Shown piece after piece: positions 10,599-20,309 of a stretch of DNA of 64,000 bases (the stretch's first letter is position 1; each line of letters opens with the position of its first letter). The stretch comes from Heligmosomoides polygyrus polygyrus (taxonomy: Eukaryota > Nematoda > Chromadorea > Rhabditida > Heligmosomidae), in contig OX377204.1 in assembly GCA_947396885.1 (NCBI GenBank), positions 44,503,139 to 44,567,138 of the forward strand. The letters run 5' to 3'. The notes beneath the pieces were generated by a model that made no database searches, had not been told where the DNA came from, and saw only the letters and a list, made by a program, of their open reading frames with translations. Made by a program: the position numbers and the translations under genes.

Positions 10599-13500
10599 CC
10601 CCTTCATGTGCCACCTCACCGCGGTGAAGGGGTGAACATCACTTTGTGATGACTAAAACGACACAAACGGTCACGCAGTACGCGACGCTTTGTCGTGTAT
10701 GGGCGGCTCTCCTGTATCCCTGGCCAGGAACATGTGAGTAACCAGACCACCGCTACGGCTCAAACAACTAAACCCGCGCCCCAGTCCTCCGCGCGCCGGA
10801 GGTGGACTTCTACGACGTCGGTTGCATCCACCTCCGGCGAGGGGCCATCTAATCTCGGAGTTAAACTATCAGGACGTCATTGGAATCGGACTACCGGAAA
10901 CTCCCTCCCACCACGACACGGAAACTGCCTATTCGTCTGCACTTATAACTGTCGTTCGATCGCATTTGAGCAGGATCTTCGGACACTGCTTTACAGAAGC
11001 CGCAACATCAAATACGACGTTATCGCCCTGCAGGAAATGAAAGGCAGAACGGAAACCATAAGAAGGACCGACCACAATGAGCTTTCATTATCGGAGCAAA
11101 GGTGGACAGAAAGAATATTGGCGGAGTTGGATTTCTCGTCAATTCGACAGTGCACCACCTAGTAGACTCTTACAAGATCATCAGTCCGCGAGTAGCTGTT
11201 CTTCGTCTGGAAACCAAAGATCAAGGAACCATCTCCATCATAAATGGATATGCTCCAACATCTGCGGCCACAGATGAAGAAAAGGAGGAATTCTACAAGC
11301 TGTTCGAAAGGACTGTCAACGACGAAAAGAGCTACTACAAAGTTGTCGTTGGTGACTTTAACGCTATCGTCGGTACGAATGATCATGACGAATGGAGGCT
11401 AGGACCACATGGAACTTCCTCAGGGAACGAAAACGGAGAGCGCCTGATACACTTCCTATCCGCGTGCCGTCTCTACCATGGAAATTCTATGTTTAAGAAG
11501 CCTTCAAACCGATGATGGACCTGGGAAAGCCCAAATGGAGAAACACGTTCGGAGATCGACCATGTTCTTACGAACAGACGCTGGAGTCTGTTCGACGTCT
11601 CCGTGCTGCCTTCATTTGACACCGGCTCGGATCACCGTCTTGTCCGTGCGAAGCTGACTCTCAAAAAGAGGATGTTCAAGCGTGACACCCATAAACCGGC
11701 ACCGGTGAGGATCCCCACATTCAAGTCTGACGAGTTGGAATATGCGATAAAGTCGTATGATTGGAATCTTCTTGAAGATCCATCGGAAGACTACGACCTT
11801 CTCTCCAAAGGACTGTTGAAATGTGCTAGCAGCTCTTGCGAAGCCACATCGCCGTCTGCTTCAAGACTCAACGCACATGCGATTAAACTCTTGGAGCAAA
11901 GAAGAGCTGTTAAACTGGATCCTAATGCTTCCCATCTGGAAAAAGTCACCATCTCGGAGGCCTGTCGAATTGCAGTGAAGGAGTCCATTCAAGCCTACAG
12001 AAGATTGAAGCTGTTAGAAGCGGCTGGGAAAGGTTCAAGCATAAAGCGCTGCAAACGAGATCTCTGCGATCAGAAAGCAATAATGTCAGCCCTTGTGGAT
12101 AAGGATGGAACAACGCAAACGTCTCGAAGAGCGATGGAGGCCATCGTTCAGGAATTCTACACAGATCTGTTCCGTTCTTCCATCACTGTCCCGAAATGCT
12201 TGATGCCACCAGCTGAGGAAGTACCTCCCATTCTGGAATCAGAAGTTGCTCATGCTATCAGAAGGATGAAGCTGGGCACTGCTCCCGGACCGGACGGCAT
12301 TTCTGCTGATCTCCTTCGTGCGGGTGGCAGTGCCGTCTGCTCACTTCTTGCCAAGCACTTCAACCACTACCTTCGACTTGGTAGGATTCCGGACTCATGG
12401 AAGGAGCCGAAAACAGTTTTAATCTTCAAAAAAGGTCAGCAGGAGGATATCAACAACTATCGACCCATCAGTCTTCTCTCGGTTGTGTACAAGATCTTCA
12501 CCAAGATACTGCTTAACCGCATGGAGCGTTGCTTGGATGAATATCAGCCAGTGGAGCAAGCAGGGTTTCGCAAGGATTTCTCCTGCATGGACCATATTCA
12601 GACTGTCTCACAGCTCATCGAAAGGAGCCGCGAATACCACCTCCCACTTGTTCTTGTCTTCGTGGATTATCGGAAAGCGTTCGACTCTGTGGAAATCAAC
12701 GCCATTCTGAACGCCCTTGTGCACGCTGGTATACCATCGCCCTACATCCGACTTCTCGACGAATGCTTCTCGAACACATCGACTACCATCCAGCTGTTCG
12801 ATCGAAAGCTTAAAATTCCTATCGGGAAAGGAGTACGGCAGGGAGACACGATTTCTCCCAAGCTATTCACAGCGGCACTTCAGGATGCCATGAAAGACTT
12901 GAACTGGGACGATAAAGGCTACCTTGTCGACGGTAAACGGATCAGCAACCTTCGCTTCGCCGACGATATTGTTCTGATCTCTACCAGCACGGCAGAAGCC
13001 GAGGAAATGCTGAACGAGCTCAATGTGGCAGGTATGAAGATTGGATTGGACATGAATATGTCCAAGACACAATTTATGGTCAACCAGTGGTGTGACACGG
13101 GACTCGTAAGGTTAAATTGAGTCGCTCTGCAACAGGTCGACTCCTACGTCTATCTGGGAAGAGAGCTGAACATGGATAACGACCTCGCTCCTGAAATCGC
13201 CCGCAGGAGACGCGCAGCATGGGCAGCCTTCAGTTCGATTCGCGAAGTCGCCGATCAGGTCAAGGATCCCGGCCTCAGGGCCTCGATATTCAACGCCTCT
13301 GTACCTCCTGCGATGTGTTACGCGACGGAAACCTGGCCCGACAACAAGACAATCGCCAGAGCGATGCAAACTACGCATCGTGCACTGGAGAGATGTCTTC
13401 TAAGGACAAGCCTTCGTCAGCAATGGCAAGAAGGCCTACGAAGCTCGGAGCTACGGGAGAAGTCGCAATTAGCAGACCCGCTGCAGTACATGAAGAAGTC

Positions 13501-13765
13501 CAAATATCGCTGGGCCGGACACCTGCTTCGACGAAAGGACGATAGATGGAGTCTCCGTGTCACAGAATGGCTCCCGAGAGACCATAAGAGACCACTGGGA
13601 CGACCGCCAACGCGATGGGCAGACTCATTCTCAAGATCTTTCAGAGAGCGGAGTCTGCCTCACTGGATGCAAGCAGCCAGAGATCGAGCGGTCTGGAAGA
13701 GTTGTGGTCCCCGCTGAGAAGACCTCCAGCCGACAAAGGACCATCAAAGTATCAAAGTAAGTAAG
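10599..13765 (+). mobile_element. RTE-clade LINE, nearly full length, inserted in the BEL element
   Basis: The element is flanked by a 10-bp direct repeat TACGTTTTGC (10589-10598 and 13766-13775), which I read as its target-site duplication. The 3' end is a short repetitive AAAGTATCAAAGTAAGTAAG, as RTE elements end in short tandem repeats rather than poly(A). The single ORF encodes an AP-type endonuclease and a reverse transcriptase. The 5' boundary depends on the target duplication; there is about 100 bp of 5' UTR. A second, 5'-truncated copy of the same family lies at 44774-45752. Confidence 0.88.
10695..13717 (+). pseudogene. RTE endonuclease/reverse transcriptase, two nonsense codons and one frameshift
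   Basis: The endonuclease starts in one frame (10695-11162, CTYNCRSI and DVIALQEMKGR) and shifts near 11090 into the main frame, which then runs to 13717. In the main frame are VVVGDFNAIVG, a TGA at 11513-11515, SEIDHVLTNRRW and the GSDHRLVRAKL block that closes the endonuclease. The RT follows: GTAPGPDGISADLL, NYRPISLLSV, VFVDYRKAFDSV, GVRQGDTISP and the catalytic FADDIVL (about 12956-12976). A second TGA at 13118-13120 replaces a TGG still present in the 44.8-kb copy. The C-terminal part (13172-13717) ends in a RDHKRPLGRPPTRWAD region. Catalytic residues look intact. Confidence 0.92.
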
Positions 13766-15244
13766 TACGTTTTGCTCCACCCTAATTCTGAACTCGGAAT
13801 GTTGGCCATTAGGTACAATAATGGCAACGGCGATTCTTCTTTAATTCTTCATCACCGGTTGTTACATATTCCTTTACGTACCTTTGGTTGTCGGAAGCTC
13901 CCTGAAACTCATGACGCGCTTCTCCATTCAAGGCTTCTGGCGCATTCTCATCGGCATCCTTCGGTGTGCTAGACGCGACAGAAGGCCTCAAAACCGCATG
14001 AGACTAGCGGATCTAATAGAGCTCTTGGCGATTTTGACCCTTATTTTGTGTCTGGTAAATATTAACGATAGCTGCCAACAAGTGGAGGTATTTTCATCAC
14101 TGCCCCACGGTTTGAGAAAAATAGGAAGAAAGAGAGTTTTGCAGAGTTCACGTGTCAGAGGTCCTGCGAGTGAACCCGTTCAAAAAGGAGGCATGTTTCA
14201 GGTTACTCCGAGGAAATGCCTGGCAGACATTAACCCTTTTCTGCGAGCCGGAAACCGTGATGTTCACTCGTGACACCACACATCGCGTAGTGAACAGCAA
14301 GAGGTGTCTTCACATGGGTTCTTGCGTAGGCCGAAAATGCGAAAACGTCAACAGCACAAATATGCTACCTGAGCTAGAGGAAGGAAACAAGTACCCCGGA
14401 AACACTGTGTGTGTTGAGTCTTACGGAGAACCGGGGTGTGACTATTTTTATTTAAGTTCAGGTTGCTTATTTTATCGCATTTACGTGGTACCAGAATCTC
14501 CAAAGGTCTACAAGATCTATAAGTGTAACAGATGGAAGGAAGCAGCAAATGTGAAGTTCACATATACACATATATAAATGTAGCACAGAAGAAAACTCAG
14601 TCTTACACTGCGTCCATGTCACCGAACGTTCTAGTTATTTGGAAGTCTTTTAGACTCAACTTTCATTTTTTCAACCCTCACATATCATCACATATCTACC
14701 TCTTCCACTTCTAAATAGCTCCTTTATAACTGACAATACCTCAACTGCGCTAGGGGACTCGAAATTAATCCCAGCCCTGCAGTGTTAAGATAAAAGCTCT
14801 GAAGAAAACTTGGATTGTCAAGTAAGGGACAAGTGCATCTGTAACCTGCTGAGGTTCATACAAACTGCAGATGTAAGAAACTAAATATTTCCGCATGGAT
14901 GTCAAATATACAGCGTGGACTGCCAGTCGTCTTTCCGGCTTTATTCTTTAAACGATCAGCAGATAGTCAAGTATGGGCTTCAGTTCCAATCGTGAATACT
15001 GCCGAAGTAATACTGAACGCCCAGGATAAGTTGAGAACCGACTTAACAACCGATAGCCCAGTATGCTCTATAGGAAACGCAGTAGTAACAGGGTGCAACA
15101 AATACTGGAGAGGAGCGGAAGCAAAGGCCAACCTGCAGGGCATCGAAAAAGATCCACGCAGAAGTAACCTGCGGCCATGCAAGTTTCACCATTGAATGTT
15201 ACGAAAAGGAATAAAATTTGCATTGGAACTCAGATTTTGCGCAG

Positions 15245-15374
15245 TAGTATAAACAAGAAAAATTAGGCTCCGTTTGCAAGTTCCCATTGCAAAAACCACG
15301 ATCAGATATTCATTCTTGGCATATAGAAGGCTACGCGAGCTCAAAAAAAAACAACGAAAATCTCCTGCCCTTCT
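15245..15374 (+). repeat. 130-bp segment shared with the CR1 3' region at 24178-24308
   Basis: The stretch from AGTAGTATAAACAAGAAAAA to TCCTGCCCTTCTC is present almost unchanged on the opposite strand at 24178-24308, with a run of A's in both. The homology stops abruptly on both sides. It lies within the decayed env region here and within the C-terminal/3' region of a CR1 LINE there. Which context is original cannot be told from two copies. Confidence 0.8.
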
Positions 15375-15759
15375 CTCGCAAGCGCGCACATCTACCAAAG
15401 GTGCAGACATTCTTGCGGATGAGGTCCCTCAACCTTCGAGATCGCCGGGATCCTCAAATTTACCCATATAGCAAACGTGCTCCTCTACAAGTGGGTCAAA
15501 GGAGAATCAACTGACGACACGGAGTTTTTCTTACCCGGCTTGTAGCACATTACCGACGTGTTCATGAACTGGTACAAGTGCTTAATGGCAGCCGTCATAG
15601 GAGTCCTGCTGCTACTACAGGGCGCGCCAAAATTATGGCGACAAGGTTTTCAATTCGCCGAAAGAGAAAATGCAGTACTTTCGAGAAACCAACGATGCGA
15701 TTATGTTTATCAGTCTATTGTAAACTATACGCAACATTGAGATTCGAAGATATCTCCAT

Positions 15760-16600
15760 CGGCATCGATATAGACTTTGAGACACTTCGGGAAGGCATCG
15801 ATGGCGCCACGCAAGTAAGGCGCGTTGAGCTCATCTCACGCCTTTCTTCAAAGGATCCACGGGGCGGTGAGGTTTCCCGCAGGCTTTGGCTTCCAGAGCT
15901 GGCCAGACCGTGTAATCCATCGGATTCAAATCCGGAGAGTTGGCTGGCCACCCGTGGAAGCTGATGATTGGCGGAAATTGAATTGAATTGCTATTGCACC
16001 AGTCCTGCAGCATTCTTGCTCTGTGAGCTGGAACTCCTTCCTGTTTGAAGGTCCAGAAGGGTGCACGTGGGTCTTCTTGTAGGCCTTAAGTCCCAGTTTA
16101 CGGAAGATCCTTCTCAACGACGTCTCCATGATGTCCATTTTCCCGACAACCGGCGGACCGGACCGAGCGCGCCGGCTTCCTGCGAGTTCGTTCACGTACC
16201 CTCCTAATGTTGTCCGTAGTTGTAACAGATAAATGTCTTTCCCGTCCGAATCTATCATCCTCGGTTCCCAGGTCTTCTTAGCATCTGATGGACCTATTCA
16301 TAATACGGTACTTATGAAGCAAAGGGCCCGTGGTGCCGTGGGGTTGCCGGTAAACATGTTAACGCGTCAAGTCCACGGTACCACGGGGCCGGTACTTATG
16401 AAGCACCCTTCCTTGAGTGCCGTGGGTTGCCGCGTTGCCGTTGCCGTTGCCGCGTTAACATGTTTCCAGGCAGCCCCACGGCACCACGGGCCCTTTGCTT
16501 CATAAGTACCCATAATACTCTGATGAACTCCAAGACGGTGGTGAATGTGGCGTGCCGAGAAGCCTTGACGGTAAAGCTCAATGATTTAAGAACGGTGGCA
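15760..16600 (-). pseudogene. Tc1/mariner-type transposase with central deletion
   Basis: Read from right to left: an N-terminal piece at about 16600-16519 (FTVKASRHATFTTVLEFIRV), cut by the MITE; then 16258-16060 with RRIFRKLGLKAYKKTHVH, the end of the DNA-binding half. Then directly (EGVPAHRARMLQDW) and SPDLNPMDYTVWPALEAKACGKPH at about 15960-15880, which are the second and third catalytic blocks. The block holding the first catalytic Asp is missing, and the second aspartate of the usual DGAPAH-like motif is Glu. A frameshift separates the two halves. Clearly inactive. Confidence 0.8.
16307..16510. mobile_element. Palindromic MITE with 8-bp target duplication, nested in the Tc1-like element
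   Basis: The 204-bp element starts GGTACTTATGAAGCAAAGGG and ends with its exact reverse complement; the inverted arms (about 55 bp) extend through CCCGTGGTGCCGTGGGG..AACATGTTAAC. CATAATAC flanks it on both sides (16299-16306 and 16511-16518), an 8-bp target duplication. The interior repeats GTACTTATGAAGC again at about 16391-16404. GG-starting termini with an 8-bp duplication would suit Merlin-type or a related superfamily, but no transposase is present to prove it. Confidence 0.88.
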
Positions 16601-17017
16601 CGAACGCTTCACTATCTTGAAAAACGACTTATTGTTATGTTTGACTTAGGTAAGCATAAACTAATTGACTCAAGAAAAGCAATAAGAGCACGAAAAAAGC
16701 AGACGCTCCGAATAAAAGGTCAAATTGTTTGCGCATGTGCTGTCGCCATAATTTTGGCGCACCCTGTATTTGGAACCTCCATTTTCCTTATAACATGTGG
16801 GGCCCGGATTTTCTTCTGGACAACTCGTATGGTAGTCTATATCCTACTTAATCCATTACGCATGTTTTTCGTGCAATTACCATCCTTGTCTGCAAAAGAC
16901 CTCACACAAGTCAAAAGAAGATCATATAAAAAACGGACCTCAAAACAAGAAAAATAGGCTATAGGATCTAGTAGCCGTTAGAACATTTTGTCTTAAAGCA
17001 TCTAATTTCAGCCTGGA

Positions 17018-17890
17018 CATGGAGTCGCGACACACGAACTGCGATCTCGGCTACATATACAAGTACATGGAGGTGAAGAACCAGACCGCAAGTGGCTTCG
17101 AAAACGACCTCGAGATGACGCTTCACGCTCTTCACCAGCAAGCCGATGTGGCTGCCACACTACGCTCTGACCAGCAGCACCTTCGACGAGATGAAGCATT
17201 CCCCTGGAGGCATCAGGAGAACAAGTCCTCCTAATTGACCGATGTCTGCGAACTGGAGAGCTGACTTAAGAGAAGATGATCAAATTGGCGACGCAGCATC
17301 TTCTCACGGAACGGATGTTCGAACAACAAGTGGAGAATGGCAGGCTGAACTCAATCCATCTACATGCCTGGTACAACAAACCATACAAGTTCAACGTCGT
17401 GTCCGACGACGTGTTCCAGTTTGCTTACGACAACCTAGGCTAACTTGAGGAGCCCACCAACGACCTAGAAGGGGAACACCGAAGAGCGGGAAGAGATTTT
17501 CACCGTTCCAAAACGACATGCTACCCCGAGCAACAAGGACGCCAGCTGCTGCAGATTCTTCGCAACGACATGAGCAAGGACGAGCAGTGTTCCCAGAATG
17601 ACATTCGAAAGCTCCGAAACAAGTTGAAAGATCAGGAACTAGAGTTGAAACAGATGCAGGACACGATCAACTTGTTGAAAGAGCAGACCGCGCAGAACAC
17701 CTCAAACAGCGGCATAGAGGTTTGTTTCAATCTATCCAAGAAGACAGATGGGGCCGTCCGAATAGTGGAGTCAGGTAGTAATCCGAATAGTAATCTGGTA
17801 AGCGACGACGGTACTTCAACCGCATGCTGTACGAACTTCAAGGCGACGATGTCAACGCCGGGGTTCAGGAGCAAGATCAGAAACAAGGAA
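17018..17890 (+). CDS. Coiled-coil ORF remnants downstream of env
   Basis: Several open stretches in changing frames: 17019-17234, 17250-17440 and 17570-17983. The last begins MSKDEQCSQNDIRKLRN and continues with a charged heptad-like segment (KLKDQELELKQMQDTINLLK), a likely coiled coil of about 35 residues. I do not recognise a family. They lie between the env stop (16957) and the repeat and zinc-finger region that follows, and all read on the plus strand, so they may be remnants of one gene of a retroelement (a gag-like or accessory ORF). Frameshifts at about 17235 and 17450 argue it is dead. Confidence 0.4.
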
Positions 17891-17920
17891 ACAGCGACCG
17901 CATGGAGCTTGACAACTGTA

Positions 17921-18171
17921 GAGCGAAGGGAACATCAAGGGCAAGCTCCCATACCTCCGGTGCAACTAGCGCCTTTACTGTAGAAGCAAAGGGAACATCA
18001 AGAACAAGTTTCTGTTCCTCTGCTGCAGTTAGTGGCTGTTCCTGCAGAGCGAGGGAACATCAGGAACAAGTTCCTGTTCCACTGGTACAGCTGGTGCCTG
18101 TTCCAGTAGAGCAAAGGGAACACCTAGAACAAGCTTCTGCTCCTCACATACGACAAGTGCAAGATAGCCAT
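17921..18171 (+). repeat. Four tandem 63-bp coding repeats
   Basis: Units start at 17921, 17984, 18047 and 18109 with GAGC(G/A)A(A)GGGAACA. The repeat encodes a 21-residue unit rich in Gln, Val and Pro (REHQEQVPVPLVQLVPVPVEQ). Units three and four each show a one-base loss, so the frame shifts between units. The 63-bp period (a multiple of three) suggests the array expanded while it was translated. Confidence 0.85.
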
Positions 18172-18245
18172 TAGAACTAACCACTTGCTCCGCTGGCAAT
18201 ATGCCAGCTCCTGCTGGAGTACCACGCAAACTTGCACATCAATCC

Positions 18246-18451
18246 GTGCCAAGAATGCTTTCGTCGCTAAGGGAGACATCGGAGATGGTTTGTGCGCTCT
18301 TCGAGCGCACAACTCGGCTAGGGAAGGGACTCCGGGGTGTGGGCCATCCAGGCGGCTCGTGCCAAGAATGCGTTCGTCGCTGAGGGACATCGGAGATGGG
18401 TGGTGCGCTCTTCGAGCGCACAACTCGGCTAGGGAAGGGACTCCGGGGTGT
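18246..18451 (+). repeat. Two tandem 113-bp units with a perfect hairpin
   Basis: Unit 1 (18246-18358) and unit 2 (18359-18451, truncated by about 20 bp) share GTGCCAAGAATG, TCGTCGCT, GACATCGGAGATGG and GGGAAGGGACTCCGGGGTGT. Each contains the inverted repeat GTGCGCTC-TTC-GAGCGCAC (18292-18310 in unit 1), an 8-bp stem with a 3-base loop. No coding role seen. Confidence 0.88.
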
Positions 18452-18479
18452 ATTTTTTTAAATTCTGCACGAGTTTCCA

Positions 18480-18911
18480 TATCGAACTGTCGGAGTTTCT
18501 GACACGGTGGATGATACGGTGCAGTGCGCCTTCTGTAGGGCCGAAACCCGTCACTATTCCGACTTTGGCCCAGTTGTGATCAATGGTGATGAACGGTTCG
18601 CTATAGTGATAAACGTTGGAATATACAGCTACTCTTGGGGAACTGTCCAGCGGAGTATTGCAGGTTCAGGACGAGACGCCCCTGCTGACACTGGAAGAAA
18701 ATATAAGGTAGGATCGTGGAGGACCTTATACCCGACGGCAGAGGACATCCCAATGCGCTATGTTCCGTGCCAGACAAGAGCCATCGTACGCGAGCGACTG
18801 ACGCAGGTCCAGAGGGAGATCGACAGGATGTGGCCGGCGGAATGTCGACAAAGTCGACTAGATCTGTTGTGTTGTTTTAGGTTTAATGTTGTAATTGACT
18901 TAAGAATTTAA
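18480..18911 (+). pseudogene. Gag-like zinc-finger ORF fragment
   Basis: The frame (ATG at 18507; open further upstream) holds VQCAFCRAETRHYSDFGPVV, an arrangement resembling a nematode retroelement-type zinc knuckle C-x2-C-x5-H, but the later cysteine expected near the SDFGP position is absent. It is followed by GDERFAIV and a C-terminal helix QTRAIVRERLTQVQREIDRM. The stop at 18909-18911 lies inside the LTR-like stretch. I call it gag-like from the finger and context; no domain search was possible. Confidence 0.45.
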
Positions 18912-19277
18912 TTCTTTCACTTTTATGTATTATTTGTGTGTGTGTTATTTGTTATTCATTCACTAAGTGCTTTACTACTGTCAGGTTTAAATCGATTGCA
19001 ACTCTTGTGTCTCGTTTCCATGCTTCAAGTTATGTTTTGACAAGATGGCTGCGGCTCACGGCTATCTCAGTCGTCATCAGAATCCCGCTGCATAAAAGCC
19101 GGTGTAGGGGAGAGAAGATCACTTCGCTTCTTCGAATCATCACTTCTCGCTTTGCGACCTTCTGCTCAGCACAAGTGCCCTCTCTCCTCCCCACAAGTAC
19201 TACAGCTTGTGAGTTCATTTCGTTTATATTATTTTTTGTTTGTATATAAATTTATAAAATTAACTTGTGTCAAATAC
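18867..19277 (+). promoter_or_regulatory. LTR-like stretch (TGTTG...ATACA) with TATA-type box
   Basis: The segment starts TGTTGTGTTG and ends GTCAAATACA, giving TG..CA ends. It holds CATAAAAG at about 19092 as a possible TATA box and an AT-rich end (TATAAATTTATAAAATT, about 19243-19261) that could hold a poly(A) signal. Position fits a 3' LTR after the BEL env and post-env region. Against it: no second copy exists upstream of gag in this window, and the preceding bases are not a clear polypurine tract. Confidence 0.3.
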
Positions 19278-20300
19278 AGCACAAGTTCGTCATCAGTCCC
19301 GCGTGGCACCATACAAGTGGGGTAGGACTAGAGAGAGTGTAGGCACATTCGTCATGAGTTAGGAATCTTTCCTTGTTAGGTGCACGAGCTTCATTATCAT
19401 CCGATCCCTTTGTACCGATTGCAGAGGAAGGTGCTAAAGTGTTCAGCGACATGACTGGGCCCAGTACAAGTTTGAATTTTTAATCGACGGCTATGCTTCT
19501 GAGAAGAAAATTCAGTTCATTTGAAATACATCTAAAGTCACTTTAATAAGGGTTCAACTGCAAATCCCATATGGCCCAACGTAACAGAACAGTTAGGACT
19601 TGTCTCCCCAAGAAGAAAAAAATTGGAATTAAAGACCTTTCTTAGATGTCCGAGTGGATGTATCGTTTGGTAGGCGCTGAATATTTTCGACGCCCTTTTT
19701 GCTGACCATGAGATCAAACATTGAGTTTTTTCTACAGCCTAATACACCTACCCTCTCCAATCTTTTTCTCCATGGTTATCTGGTCGTGACTCAACTCCCA
19801 CTTGGCACGTGTCAGTGCTCGCTTCAAAATAGTGTCTGCTGTCTAAAAGTCACAAGTTTCTTTACACAGTCGTGCTATGTGGCAAGGGGAAAATTCGCTT
19901 TGAACGAGTTGGCGCGTTTGCGCTAGCCTTGCATGCGGTAAGAGCGAGATATTTCATTTGACAGAGTTCGAGGGCGCTGGACAAAGGTAGTTTGTAGAAC
20001 TACGCAACTTCAAGTGGAATAGGTGCTCCGAATATGGGACCGCTGAAAGGGAGGAGAAAGGTAAACCTGGGATTCAGTTGGTGATTTCACGAAACAGAAG
20101 GATTCAAGTCATAAGATACACGAAACGCGAAGAAAAGGGGCTAGGACAGGGAGATCGGAGAAGTGGCCAGTCTGCACTGCAAGGGACCGGACACGAAAAA
20201 GAATAGGGCCGCGATGTCCGTCGCGGGATCCCTCAAGGATTCGTGGCGAGAGCGTAAACGACACAGAGTCCTTCAGAGCTGATGTCAAGAGAGTAAACGA
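19278..20300. other. No recognisable feature
   Basis: Mixed-composition sequence without open frames above about 75 codons. AAGTG-type words are frequent near 19280-19320 but no array is formed. Nothing supports a gene. Confidence 0.5.
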
Positions 20301-20309
20301 ATGCAGAGA

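Larger units (their letters stand above)
15618..16766 (-). mobile_element. Tc1/mariner-superfamily transposon inside env
   Basis: Terminal inverted repeats begin CAGGG(C/T)GCGCCAAAATTATGGCGACA from both ends and are flanked by TA (15616-15617 and 16767-16768). About 945 bp without the nested MITE, so internally deleted relative to a full element. The transposase pieces read on the minus strand. It cuts the membrane-anchor coding part of the BEL env gene; the env frame on both sides is in the same phase across the duplicated TA. Confidence 0.92.
13776..16957 (+). pseudogene. env: BEL/Pao env gene with phlebovirus-type G2 glycoprotein domain, interrupted
   Basis: A hydrophobic leader-like stretch is at about 14025-14085 (ELLAILTLILCLV). 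The frame 14152-14577 then carries the cysteine-rich core of the phlebovirus G2 (class II fusion-type) glycoprotein family: RCLHMGSCVGRKC, GNKYPGNTVCVES and GCDYFYLSSGCLFYRIY. Later pieces are at 14899-15195 and 15265-15470. The membrane-anchor coding region starts at 15558, is cut by a Tc1-like insertion at 15618-16766, and continues at 16769-16957 into a basic tail and stop. A frameshift lies near 14150 and more between 14580 and 15550. In a live element such a protein could make it retrovirus-like; this copy cannot be functional. Confidence 0.78.

Noticed and set aside
13776..16957. Integrated RNA virus as source of the glycoprotein domain
   Set aside because: It follows a Pao-type pol on the same strand at the position expected for env, so a retroelement env is the simpler reading.
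18246..18451. CRISPR-like array
   Set aside because: Only two long, contiguous units without spacers in a eukaryotic genome; a simple tandem duplication.
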